Positions 52,940 to 61,361 of a stretch of 64,000 bases of DNA are shown here, one piece after another. The position numbers were made by a program, and so were the translations under genes. The DNA is from JANQSS01 sp965249735. Its GTDB lineage: Bacteria > Bacteroidota > Bacteroidia > Chitinophagales > Saprospiraceae. Below the pieces are notes generated by a model. The model was not told the origin of the DNA, ran no database searches, and was given only the letters and a program-made list of their open reading frames with translations. Location of the stretch: contig CBDFMS010000022.1 of assembly GCA_965249735.1 (NCBI GenBank), forward strand, positions 124,001-188,000. Direction: 5' to 3'. Each line of letters starts with the position of its first letter. Position 1 is the first letter of the stretch.

Positions 52940-54198
52940 GCAGTCGTGATCCTGTTATAAAAATCGAGCGATTAAAATGTCCGGAATGGCACACTGATGA
53001 TGATAGAATTCGCCATAATAGCGAGCGATATTTTTCCGTTCTCTGTCTTCGGCACAACGGTCAGGAGCGCATATTGATCGAACAAGTTGAAATTGGATTG
53101 TTAGCCTTTATCATCACAGAAGATCCGACGAATCGTCTATGGCTTGTACAGAACAAACCCGAACCCGGCAATATAAATTATTATCAATTTGCTCCCACTG
53201 TGCAAGCAACGAAATCGAATTATGAGCGTGTTCATAAAGGAAAACCTACTCCGTATATTGATTATTTTCAGAGTAACCCGGACTTACTTGTAAATGTGCT
53301 AGGTTCAGAACAAGGAGACCGGTTTCTAGATAAATTTAATCGTAATTGCAAGCTTCTAGTTCCATCAGCATTTGATGTTAAAAATAAATCGTCATACATC
53401 TGGATGTCGACTGATGAAATAAAAAAAAATCTTAGGGAAGATTTCAAAATAAACACGGATGCGCGTTCGGTCATTTCATCCGGGAGCTGGCACCTCCTCA
53501 CTGGCAAAACCGAACATATCTTCTTAAACTCCTCTCTCGACAAATACATTCGCTCCGGTCTAAACAAATCATACCATACACTGATAAATAGTAGAATTTC
53601 GGAAGTTGACCTACTCCTGGATAAGATCAATGTTGCCTATCATTTTGATTATGATGTTATTCAGCTCGAAAAGATGAATGATCATCGACTCACCAAATCA
53701 GGCATCGTAAATAATCTAAATAATCCGGTTGTTTCTTTTTTCGACATTACTTTTGAAGAGCGTGAAGTTCAACGCTGGCAGCAGCCCTTGTTCGAACAAA
53801 CCGGCTTATCCCACTGCTTACTTCTTTTTTTTATTGAAGGAGATCATGCACTTTTTTATTTAAGCGCATTCCCTGAGATTGGGTTTAAAGGTCGCGTTGA
53901 GTTAGGACCATCATTTCAAACAGGAAAAGATCCATATAAAATTAGCGGAACTGAACTAGATAATTATTTGAATGAAACGAAAATAATCGCACAAATAGAT
54001 CAATCGGATGAAGGCGGCCGATTTTATCGAAATATCACGCGGTACACAGTTGGAGAATGGAAGAACAACCCAAACATGCTAACTTCTGAAAACGGGATTT
54101 GGTTATCAGCCGGTGAGCTTGAAAATTTGAGTTTAATTCAAGGTAAATTAACGAACGAGTTAAGAACAACGTTATCGTTATTACTTTCCTTTGCCTGA
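52936..54198 (+). CDS. NDP-hexose 2,3-dehydratase (EvaA/TylX3-like)
   Basis: This 420-residue protein matches the NDP-hexose 2,3-dehydratase family, which removes C2-OH from NDP-4-keto-6-deoxyhexose in dideoxysugar synthesis. The family signatures occur in two related halves: the first with NINYYQFAPTVQATKSNYERV and HKGKPTPYIDYFQ, the second with FIEGDHALFYLSAFPEI and DEGGRFYRNITRYT, a duplicated cupin-like unit. No other deoxysugar genes (RmlA/B, 3-ketoreductase, aminotransferase) are in the window. It overlaps the glycosyltransferase by four bases. Assignment is good; the product sugar is unknown. Confidence 0.87.
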   Translation: MSSRDPVIKIERLKCPEWHTDDDRIRHNSERYFSVLCLRHNGQERILIEQVEIGLLAFIITEDPTNRLWLVQNKPEPGNINYYQFAPTVQATKSNYERVHKGKPTPYIDYFQSNPDLLVNVLGSEQGDRFLDKFNRNCKLLVPSAFDVKNKSSYIWMSTDEIKKNLREDFKINTDARSVISSGSWHLLTGKTEHIFLNSSLDKYIRSGLNKSYHTLINSRISEVDLLLDKINVAYHFDYDVIQLEKMNDHRLTKSGIVNNLNNPVVSFFDITFEEREVQRWQQPLFEQTGLSHCLLLFFIEGDHALFYLSAFPEIGFKGRVELGPSFQTGKDPYKISGTELDNYLNETKIIAQIDQSDEGGRFYRNITRYTVGEWKNNPNMLTSENGIWLSAGELENLSLIQGKLTNELRTTLSLLLSFA

Positions 54199-55001
54199 TG
54201 AGTTTAAATCAGTTGATTAAATAATCGGAAACCCCGTCAATTTTAATCATTCAGTTAGTTCCCAGGGCGCACAACAAAAGAACACTTTAAATTAGTGATG
54301 TAGAGATTAATCAATTTCTGACCATTAATTCACTGCTCACAGATTCATCAATCTACTGTGAACCGCATGTCGTCCTACCTATCGAGGTATGCTTCAAAAA
54401 GCGGCCTTCCATTGCGCACCAACAGGATACAGGGGATTTATCGTATTCCTTTAATGAGATTAAAGTACATCCCTGTCTATAAACAAATATCAATTTTGCT
54501 TAGGTCAATGATCTCTTTGGCTTCACCATTACCTTACAGTCGGGAATGCCAAATTGTCTTTCAATAAATCAGGTAATTAACACCAAGCAATAACTGTCCA
54601 TTTATTCAAATAACTATCATTAAATAAATTCTAATCTCGCTAATGGTCATCGAGGGGGATACAATAACCGTGACTTGATTAATTTTCGAATTGGGTTCGC
54701 TCGTTCCAAATCTACAACTAAATTTTGACTTTTTATAGAATAGGTTTTTGCTTTTTAACTTATAAAAGATGGGGGATACAAATGGTGGATGCTCAACACG
54801 CGCCTTACGCCTAGTGAACTAAACTACCTGGTCCTAACTAAGCGATATGTTACGGTCGGGTTAATTTCAGCATACTTAATTTAAAAAAGTGTAAATTGTA
54901 TATTCAGGTATGAACAATTAGGGTGAAGTCAGATAATTCAGGCCGTGAGAACAAACTTAGAATTATAAGACATTAAACAGGCATAAAGTAGTCATACTAT
55001 C
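54199..55001. other. Longest non-coding stretch in the window (803 bp)
   Basis: The only frame of note (69 codons from a GTG at 54358) has no recognisable feature. No tRNA, riboswitch, repeat array or terminator was recognised. A T-rich part lies at 54720-54770. It may hold an unrecognised RNA or be gene-remnant DNA. Confidence 0.4.
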
Positions 55002-55487
55002 ATGAAAAATGGTCCACATCTCATCGCATCTAACCGGATCAAACGACTGAGAGCTCAGGGTTACACGAAGTTTTCTGACACTGAGGTATCCTCATTTGCA
55101 TTTGGCAATCGTTTTGCATTTAAATTATGTACCGCCGTCGTGCTTATTGGAGTAGGATCGGCAAATCAGGCAATACTCACGGCTATGATGTTTGTGGCTC
55201 TCGCCGGTGTCATTCTTCCTTACCATCCATTCGATTATATTTATAACCACCTCCTCCGCCAACCGCTAAACAAGCCCAAACTGCCTCCGCGTTCTAAACA
55301 ACTCAAGTTTGCATGTGCCATGGCAACAATCTGGCTTGCTACCACGATCTGGTTGTTTTGTGAAGGCTTCACACTTTCCGGATATGTTGTTGGTGGATTA
55401 CTCGCGGCAACAGCGGCTTTAGTAAGTGTAACGGATATCTGCATCCCATCTATTATCTACAACAGTATGATTGGGGATTCGGTCTGA
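55002..55487 (+). CDS. DUF4395-type membrane protein
   Basis: This 161-residue protein has about four hydrophobic segments (about 45-60, 62-78, 102-120 and 124-145) and the pattern of the DUF4395 family, including an early Phe-rich segment and a closing DICIPSIIYN with a Cys. The family is found in many bacteria, sometimes beside thioredoxin-like proteins, and has no established role. It stands alone between two gaps. Confidence 0.75.
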   Translation: MKNGPHLIASNRIKRLRAQGYTKFSDTEVSSFAFGNRFAFKLCTAVVLIGVGSANQAILTAMMFVALAGVILPYHPFDYIYNHLLRQPLNKPKLPPRSKQLKFACAMATIWLATTIWLFCEGFTLSGYVVGGLLAATAALVSVTDICIPSIIYNSMIGDSV

Positions 55488-55577
55488 ATTTAAAATGAGG
55501 CACGGGGTATAGATTTAAAAACTATTATATTAGTGAGTCCCATCACCAAACAAAAGACCTAATAGACCAGCATTGCG

Positions 55578-56240
55578 ATGTTTATTCACCACAATAGAAT
55601 GCATTCGGTAATATTTATAGGGTTGTTTCTATTTTCTTTCATAGGATTCATTCCCGAACCCTGCACAGCCCAAACCGCTGACATTGAATATCGTCTTGGT
55701 CTTTCTTATGGCAGGGGTTCACAGGATCAATTTCCCATTCGATCACCAGATTATTTGTATGACCTCTATTATTTCAAATTCCAATTTCATTATCCCATCG
55801 GTGGAAAACGGAGATGGAAAACAGAGTTTATTGCAGAACCCTCTGTGTATATCGCCGAACACCAATTGCTTAACATCTACTATATCACCCCTGAAAGTGG
55901 TGAAAATTACCAGGAGCAGCGCGATCAGTTCTCAAAAAAAAGAACAATAAACGAGTATGTAGTTAATCTGGGACTTCTATTACGCTACGCCTTATTCGAC
56001 GACCTGAGCGTCTATGGCATGGCAAGTATAGGACCTATGATATCCGACACAGAAACCGAACGCCTCGCTCAAGGATTCGCTTTTTCAGACATTATCGCTT
56101 TTGGAACAACCTATCATTTTGATCATTTGGCGTTCGATTTTCGCTATGTTTTCCGCCATGTCTCGAATGCCAATTTACAATCTCCGAATATCGGACATAA
56201 TAGCTCGAGTATTGAAGCGGGCATATTGTTTCTTTGGTGA
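55578..56240 (+). CDS. PagL-like lipid A 3-O-deacylase/acyloxyacyl hydrolase
   Basis: This 220-residue outer-membrane protein has a signal peptide (cleavage near CTAQT) and a barrel with the PagL active-site pattern near the end: FRHVSNANLQSPN supplies His and Ser two residues apart, and Glu lies in SSIEAGILF. PagL removes the 3-O-acyl chain from lipid A and lowers its immunostimulation. The rest of the sequence is barrel-like with aromatic girdle residues. Family assignment rests mainly on the C-terminal motif. Confidence 0.82.
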   Translation: MFIHHNRMHSVIFIGLFLFSFIGFIPEPCTAQTADIEYRLGLSYGRGSQDQFPIRSPDYLYDLYYFKFQFHYPIGGKRRWKTEFIAEPSVYIAEHQLLNIYYITPESGENYQEQRDQFSKKRTINEYVVNLGLLLRYALFDDLSVYGMASIGPMISDTETERLAQGFAFSDIIAFGTTYHFDHLAFDFRYVFRHVSNANLQSPNIGHNSSSIEAGILFLW

Positions 56241-56389
56241 CTTGAAATATGGCATTGGTTCCACTGCATTAAATTCCACAAGATGTTGTCCTATCCATCC
56301 ATATGACGAGTTTACAATAAAACCTGCCTAATTTATTCAATCAACTTATTTTTATAGCGTCAAAACTTCATTCACTAATAAAACGCCAT

Positions 56390-56836
56390 ATGCTAATCGA
56401 TACTTTACTCAAGCTTTACACTCGTGACCTCAATAAGCTCAAAACCGAGATTCTAGGGTTTAAAAATGAATCAGCTCTCTGGCAGATCAACCATCAAATA
56501 TCCAATTCTGCTGGAAATCTTTGTTTGCACATTGTCGGAAATTTAAATACCTATATAGGTGCTCATATCGGAAACACCGGGTATATCAGACAACGTGATC
56601 TTGAATTTTCTTTGAAAGACGTACCCCGGCGTGAACTGATTGTTCAAATCGACGAACTCTTAGAGACATTGTCGGAAACGCTATCCACAATCAGAGAAGA
56701 TGATTTGAAGAAACAATATCCTTTAAACGTCTTTGGTTTTGACATGTCGACGGAATACTTCCTGGTACACTTGACTACACATCTGTCGTATCACCTGGGT
56801 CAAATCAATTATCACAGACGACTTTTGGACGAATAA
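56390..56836 (+). CDS. DinB-like/DUF1572 protein
   Basis: This 148-residue helical protein matches the DUF1572 branch of the DinB superfamily: LCLHIVGNLNTYIG near residue 45 and HLTTHLSYHLGQINYHRR at the end supply the conserved metal-site histidines. It ends one base before the convergent porin gene. Function unknown; the other DinB-like gene in the window (16855) is not closely similar. Confidence 0.85.
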   Translation: MLIDTLLKLYTRDLNKLKTEILGFKNESALWQINHQISNSAGNLCLHIVGNLNTYIGAHIGNTGYIRQRDLEFSLKDVPRRELIVQIDELLETLSETLSTIREDDLKKQYPLNVFGFDMSTEYFLVHLTTHLSYHLGQINYHRRLLDE

Positions 56837-56837
56837 A

Positions 56838-58025
56838 TTAAAATTGAACTTCTAATTGCATTCTAAATCGATATTTGCCATCGTCTATATCCGGACGTGT
56901 GTTACGTGAGACGTCGGTCTGAATTTTCAATTTATGTCCAACAATATATTTAGATAGCCCGAGGGTGACTTCATCTTCATCTTTAAGTCCTGAAAATTCA
57001 TCATCCATTCGAATGGAGGTATAACGAGCTGCAACTTCTACATTATTTTTGAACAGATATCCGGCACTGGCATTAAATCCATCACCGGTATTAAATTTTT
57101 TAGAAGTACCCACGATTTGTTTATCTGCTGATTTATTCGCGTATTCAGCCATAAAAGAAAATCCACGATATTTAAAGATCATATCTGCCATGAATGCTGT
57201 CAATGAGTTTTCGACATAATTACCGTCGTCATCCTTAACAAAGGAACCCAATTGCCCTCCTTGTCTGACAGCGCCATCATTATAGTCGAATGTAAATCCA
57301 AAAGCCAGTTTGGGCTTGGATTCACGTTTGAGGTCTCCACCGGAATAGTCTCCTTTGCTTGTAAAAGCACCAAGAGGCAGAATATCAAGATGAGCCGTAT
57401 AGTCATAACCTCCAAAATTACTCGACGTGATATCCCGGCCCTCACCCTGTGAGATGGAGAAAGAAGGTTTGACAACGACGTCTCCGGCTTTCAGTTTTCC
57501 TCGAAGTTGTAATCCAACATCCCGATCAATATTGAACCGGCTATTGACCAATGATCGGTCCACAAGCTGTAAGTTGGCGGATGATATAATTCGCTCCCGA
57601 TTACCCGGCAGTTTAGTTTGCCCTCCCCAAAGTGCCCAGTTTTTTGAAAATTTCCATTTTACCACAGCATCCAGGATGAGGCGGGATGCTCCGCGCCCAT
57701 TACCATCTTCTTTATCGATGCTTATGTCCCTGTTGGTTAACCCGATTTCAGATTTAAACTCAATGTTCGGATTAAGTACAAAACCGCCAAATTTCAATCT
57801 GGCACGACGCACAAGCATTTGAGATGACCAATCTTCGCTGGCTTGGTCATAGTTGACCACCAATAAGTTTTGCATACGAAAATTGAATTTTACTTTAAAG
57901 CTGGTATCCTTGGCCATGTAAGTGATTCCTTTGCCAAATTCAACCTTCTTTTGTGCTTTTGTCGGAATTGACAAGCCTAAAAGTGCAATGAAAAAGACTA
58001 GTAAGGGTATGTATCTTTTCATCAT
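56838..58025 (-). CDS. Phosphate-selective porin O/P family protein
   Basis: Started at the ATG at 58025 (58022 is equally possible), the product has 395 residues with a signal peptide (cleavage near PTKAQ); a longer start at 58064 would precede the signal by 13 residues. Anti-parallel strands with alternating polarity, VRRARLKFGGFVLNP and the C-terminal Phe (QLEVQF) identify an O/P-type porin barrel of the outer membrane. It would allow passage of phosphate or other anions. It is convergent with the DinB-like gene. Confidence 0.87.
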   Translation of the reverse strand: MMKRYIPLLVFFIALLGLSIPTKAQKKVEFGKGITYMAKDTSFKVKFNFRMQNLLVVNYDQASEDWSSQMLVRRARLKFGGFVLNPNIEFKSEIGLTNRDISIDKEDGNGRGASRLILDAVVKWKFSKNWALWGGQTKLPGNRERIISSANLQLVDRSLVNSRFNIDRDVGLQLRGKLKAGDVVVKPSFSISQGEGRDITSSNFGGYDYTAHLDILPLGAFTSKGDYSGGDLKRESKPKLAFGFTFDYNDGAVRQGGQLGSFVKDDDGNYVENSLTAFMADMIFKYRGFSFMAEYANKSADKQIVGTSKKFNTGDGFNASAGYLFKNNVEVAARYTSIRMDDEFSGLKDEDEVTLGLSKYIVGHKLKIQTDVSRNTRPDIDDGKYRFRMQLEVQF

Positions 58026-58306
58026 GGTGTGTATTTTCATTTCTATTGCAAATATATTGGGCAAATGTTAAGTCCATATTAACTTTTATCGAATTAGGAT
58101 GGCTGTTATGGGTGTGCTTATACTCCAAACCAGAGTCCAATTCTGAGTGCAGTTATGACATCGATCAATCACCTTATCCACCTGCCTGTTTTCCGGTTAA
58201 AATGCCTGTTGCCCTAGGTATGAGAACTGGATTAAGACAATGAAATCGTATTGAAAAAAATGGTTAGTGGCTTTTGGACAATCAAGAACATGATGCCAAC
58301 TGAAAA

Positions 58307-59068
58307 CTATCTAAATCGTGTATATGCGATTTTGCCTTCCAGCGCATCAAGTAAAAAATTATTTCGTAATCCGTTCAGAATCCACATCTCTACATTGTTC
58401 TCGCGGCAAATTCTTGCAGCTTGAATTTTAGTCGTCATTCCTCCGGTCCCGAGATTAGATTTTTTTTCATCAATAAAATCCGTTATTGTGTTAAGGTCAC
58501 GTACTTCAGGAATGAGGCGGGCATTTTTATTAATAAATGGGTTTTGATCATACAAGCCACCAATATCGGAAGCGAGGACCAACAAATCTGCTTCTGTAAT
58601 AGAAGCCACTAAAGCAGAAAGCTTATCATTATCACCCAAAACTATTTCGTCCGCTGAAACGGTATCATTTTCGTTAATGATAGGATTATATCCAAATTCC
58701 AATAATTTATCTATGGTATTTTTAATATTACTTCTTGCTTCTGAACTTTCGAAATCACGATATACCAATAAACACTGAGCTACTTTTAATCCGAAACTGC
58801 TAAATACTTCATCATAGATGGTCATTAATTTAGGTTGTCCGATCGCGGCCAGGGCTTGTTTGGATTCCACTTGTAAAGCTTCACCTTGTATGTCCACAAC
58901 CTGCCGGGCTGTGGCAATGGCCCCGGAAGAAACAAGGACTACATCATAATTATTTTTTAGTGCAATAATTTGTCTGGCGATATCCTCAATTTTTGCATAG
59001 GAAATTCGATCTGTGCCTGAAGTCAATGTAGACGATCCAATTTTTAATATCAGTTTCCTTTTAGGCAT
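58307..59068 (-). CDS. proB: Glutamate 5-kinase, PUA-less
   Basis: This 253-residue enzyme phosphorylates glutamate, the first step of proline synthesis. Motifs KIGSSTLT, VSSGAIATAR, ENDTVSADE with the GDND segment and LGTGGMTTKIQAA are intact. The C-terminal PUA domain of the long E. coli form is missing, as in many Bacteroidota. It lies three bases after proA on the same strand, so both are one operon in the order proA-proB. Confidence 0.95.
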   Translation of the reverse strand: MPKRKLILKIGSSTLTSGTDRISYAKIEDIARQIIALKNNYDVVLVSSGAIATARQVVDIQGEALQVESKQALAAIGQPKLMTIYDEVFSSFGLKVAQCLLVYRDFESSEARSNIKNTIDKLLEFGYNPIINENDTVSADEIVLGDNDKLSALVASITEADLLVLASDIGGLYDQNPFINKNARLIPEVRDLNTITDFIDEKKSNLGTGGMTTKIQAARICRENNVEMWILNGLRNNFLLDALEGKIAYTRFR

Positions 59069-59071
59069 GAG

Positions 59072-60259
59072 TTATCTAATTTGTCCTGAACCGTAAACAA
59101 ACCATTTATTTGTCACTAACTGATCAATTCCGACCGGACCTCTAAAATGGACTTTTTGTGTGCTAATTGCCATTTCGGCTCCAAATCCAAATTGTCCTCC
59201 ATCGGTAAAGCGTGTCGAAGCATTATGATAGACTGCCGCACAATCAACCCGCTGTAAAAAATGTTCTGCGTGCGACTTATTTTCAGTTACAATTGTCGCC
59301 GAATGCTTGCCGGAATATTTGTTGATGGATCTTATAGCCGCATCTATACTGTCTGCTTTTGCAATCATAATTTTTGCGGCCAGAAATTCTTCATATAAAA
59401 TAGATTCGTTGTCTATGGTAATTACGTGATCGTCCAATTCGGAAACATATGTGTCACCATGTACTTCAATTCCCACACTAATTAATTCTGTAATAAGACG
59501 ACGGACTTTTTTTTCAATTTCCGGTAAATCCTGATGTACCAGAATTTTATCGAGCGCATTGCAAACACTTATTCGGCTCTTACCATTGAGGATGATATTG
59601 ATTGCCATTTCAAAATCCGATTCCTTGTCTACAAACAGAAAATTATTACCCCTGCCACTTACAATCGTTGGAATGTCTGTATTGTTTTTTACAAAATTGA
59701 TCAATCCATCACCGCCGCGCGGGATTATGAGATCAACATTGCGTGTGTTCTTTTTAATTAGCTCTTGCGTCTGTTCGCGATTATAGTCCAGGTACAGCAC
59801 ATAAGATTCTGAAACGCCATTTGCCTCAAGTGCCTGACGCCAGAGTTCTGACAACAATAAGTTAGTTTGACGTGCCTCTTTCCCTCCTTTCAGTAGAATT
59901 TTATTTCCCGCTTTGAAAGCTGTAAGAGCGGCTTCGATCGTCACATCAGGCCGGGACTCATAGATTATTAATATGGACCCGAAAGGAACTGCCCTATTTT
60001 CGATATGCAATCCGTTTTCGGGATCATATGTATATAGTTTTTTCCCTTCTGGATCATTCAGTGCTATAGCTTCCTCAACCGATGCAATCATACCTTCCAC
60101 CTTTCCGACATCTACTTTTAGTCGATCCAACATTGATTCATCATCGCCGGCATAAGAAGAAACATCCTGACTATTGGTTTCAATAATCTCATTCTTATGT
60201 TTGGAGATAAGGTCGGCTAAGGTCTTTAGAACTGCATTTTTTGTGTTGGTCTGGATCAT
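59072..60259 (-). CDS. proA: Gamma-glutamyl phosphate reductase
   Basis: This 395-residue NADPH-dependent enzyme turns glutamyl phosphate into the semialdehyde. The catalytic Cys lies in ISVCNALDK, and YESRPDVT, KGGKEARQTN, PRGGDGLINF and TRFTDGGQFGFGAE are conserved. The start at 60259 (MIQTNTKN) is chosen over one 39 bases earlier. A GAGGAC stretch about 10 bases ahead may help ribosome binding. It is the first gene of the proA-proB pair. Confidence 0.95.
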   Translation of the reverse strand: MIQTNTKNAVLKTLADLISKHKNEIIETNSQDVSSYAGDDESMLDRLKVDVGKVEGMIASVEEAIALNDPEGKKLYTYDPENGLHIENRAVPFGSILIIYESRPDVTIEAALTAFKAGNKILLKGGKEARQTNLLLSELWRQALEANGVSESYVLYLDYNREQTQELIKKNTRNVDLIIPRGGDGLINFVKNNTDIPTIVSGRGNNFLFVDKESDFEMAINIILNGKSRISVCNALDKILVHQDLPEIEKKVRRLITELISVGIEVHGDTYVSELDDHVITIDNESILYEEFLAAKIMIAKADSIDAAIRSINKYSGKHSATIVTENKSHAEHFLQRVDCAAVYHNASTRFTDGGQFGFGAEMAISTQKVHFRGPVGIDQLVTNKWFVYGSGQIR

Positions 60260-60535
60260 AGTATGTCCTCGTTTTTGACAAATTATATGATCTAACAAAA
60301 ATAATAAACAACGTGCTACATCTCATTGAAATATGAGTATAATTTGGAAATTAGATCGAATATTTTTCAAATCGAAAACGACAAACTCACCATTAAATAA
60401 TTACCGATAATAAGTCCCCTTGAATTCAAATATCGCACAAGCAGACTGATTGCAAGCGTATGTAATTTAGAATACAATTTTATCCTGTCAATATAGCGTT
60501 AGATGCAAGCAACAATTGAAATTTTCCCTTTTACC

Positions 60536-61237
60536 TCAAACACGCGTTTCTGGTATTGGTGCGTGATACCCGCCTTGTTTGTAGCTATAGTCATGAAATT
60601 TTTTCAAAAAATATCCGACCGCAGCTCCAAAAGCAAATCCTCCAATATGTGCCCACCAGGCCACTCCCGCCTGGCGACCGCCTTGTCCCATGGTTGACAT
60701 TCCGCTAATCACTTGCTGGACTATCCAGAATCCCAGGAAAAAGAGTGCTGAAATGTAGAAGACCCGAAAGAAGATCAGAACGATCATTTTAATACGTGAC
60801 TTGGGAAACATTACGAGGTAAGCCCCCATTACGGCTGAAATAGCTCCACTTGCTCCTACAGCCGGAATCGTACTCGTCGATTCGAAACCTGCGTGAATCA
60901 AACTTGCAATAATTCCACCGGTGATATAAAAAGCAAAGAATCCAAGTTTTCCAATAACCGCTTCAATATTGTCCGCAAACACCCATAGAAAAAGCATATT
61001 GCCAATTAAATGCATCCATCCACCATGCAAAAACATGTTAGTGAGCAGCGTATGACGATTCTGACCATTAAACAGTTCCCAGGGAATGACCCCAAATTCT
61101 TGGAAGAATCCGGCAAGTTGACCTTGAGGTAATTGGATTTGATATAAAAACACCAAAACATTCACGCCAATAAGAAGATAAGCCACCAGTGGCTTGTGAC
61201 CTCCTGTTATATTATCGTCTCCAATAGGAAATATCAT
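60536..61237 (-). CDS. Rhomboid-family intramembrane serine protease
   Basis: This 233-residue polytopic protein has about six membrane helices. The serine protease elements are present: HGGWMHLIGNMLFLWVFAD (helix 2 with the His-Asn pair), catalytic Ser in PAVGASGAIS, and catalytic His in AWWAHIGGFAFG. Such enzymes cleave single-pass proteins within the inner membrane. The gene is divergent from recQ and stands apart from proA. Confidence 0.93.
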   Translation of the reverse strand: MIFPIGDDNITGGHKPLVAYLLIGVNVLVFLYQIQLPQGQLAGFFQEFGVIPWELFNGQNRHTLLTNMFLHGGWMHLIGNMLFLWVFADNIEAVIGKLGFFAFYITGGIIASLIHAGFESTSTIPAVGASGAISAVMGAYLVMFPKSRIKMIVLIFFRVFYISALFFLGFWIVQQVISGMSTMGQGGRQAGVAWWAHIGGFAFGAAVGYFLKKFHDYSYKQGGYHAPIPETRV

Positions 61238-61361
61238 GATCCGGAATTGTATTTTTCATCAAGTTAGTGCTTTCGCATCGTACTACATGTAGACGCAAAA
61301 TCTTCTGGAGGTCATACGTGCGAACGACTAAAAGGAATTTTCAAAAATATATTAAATTTAT

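Noticed and set aside
54358..54567. 69-codon frame from a GTG in the 54.2-55.0 kb gap
   Set aside because: No recognisable motif, no ribosome site, composition like non-coding DNA.
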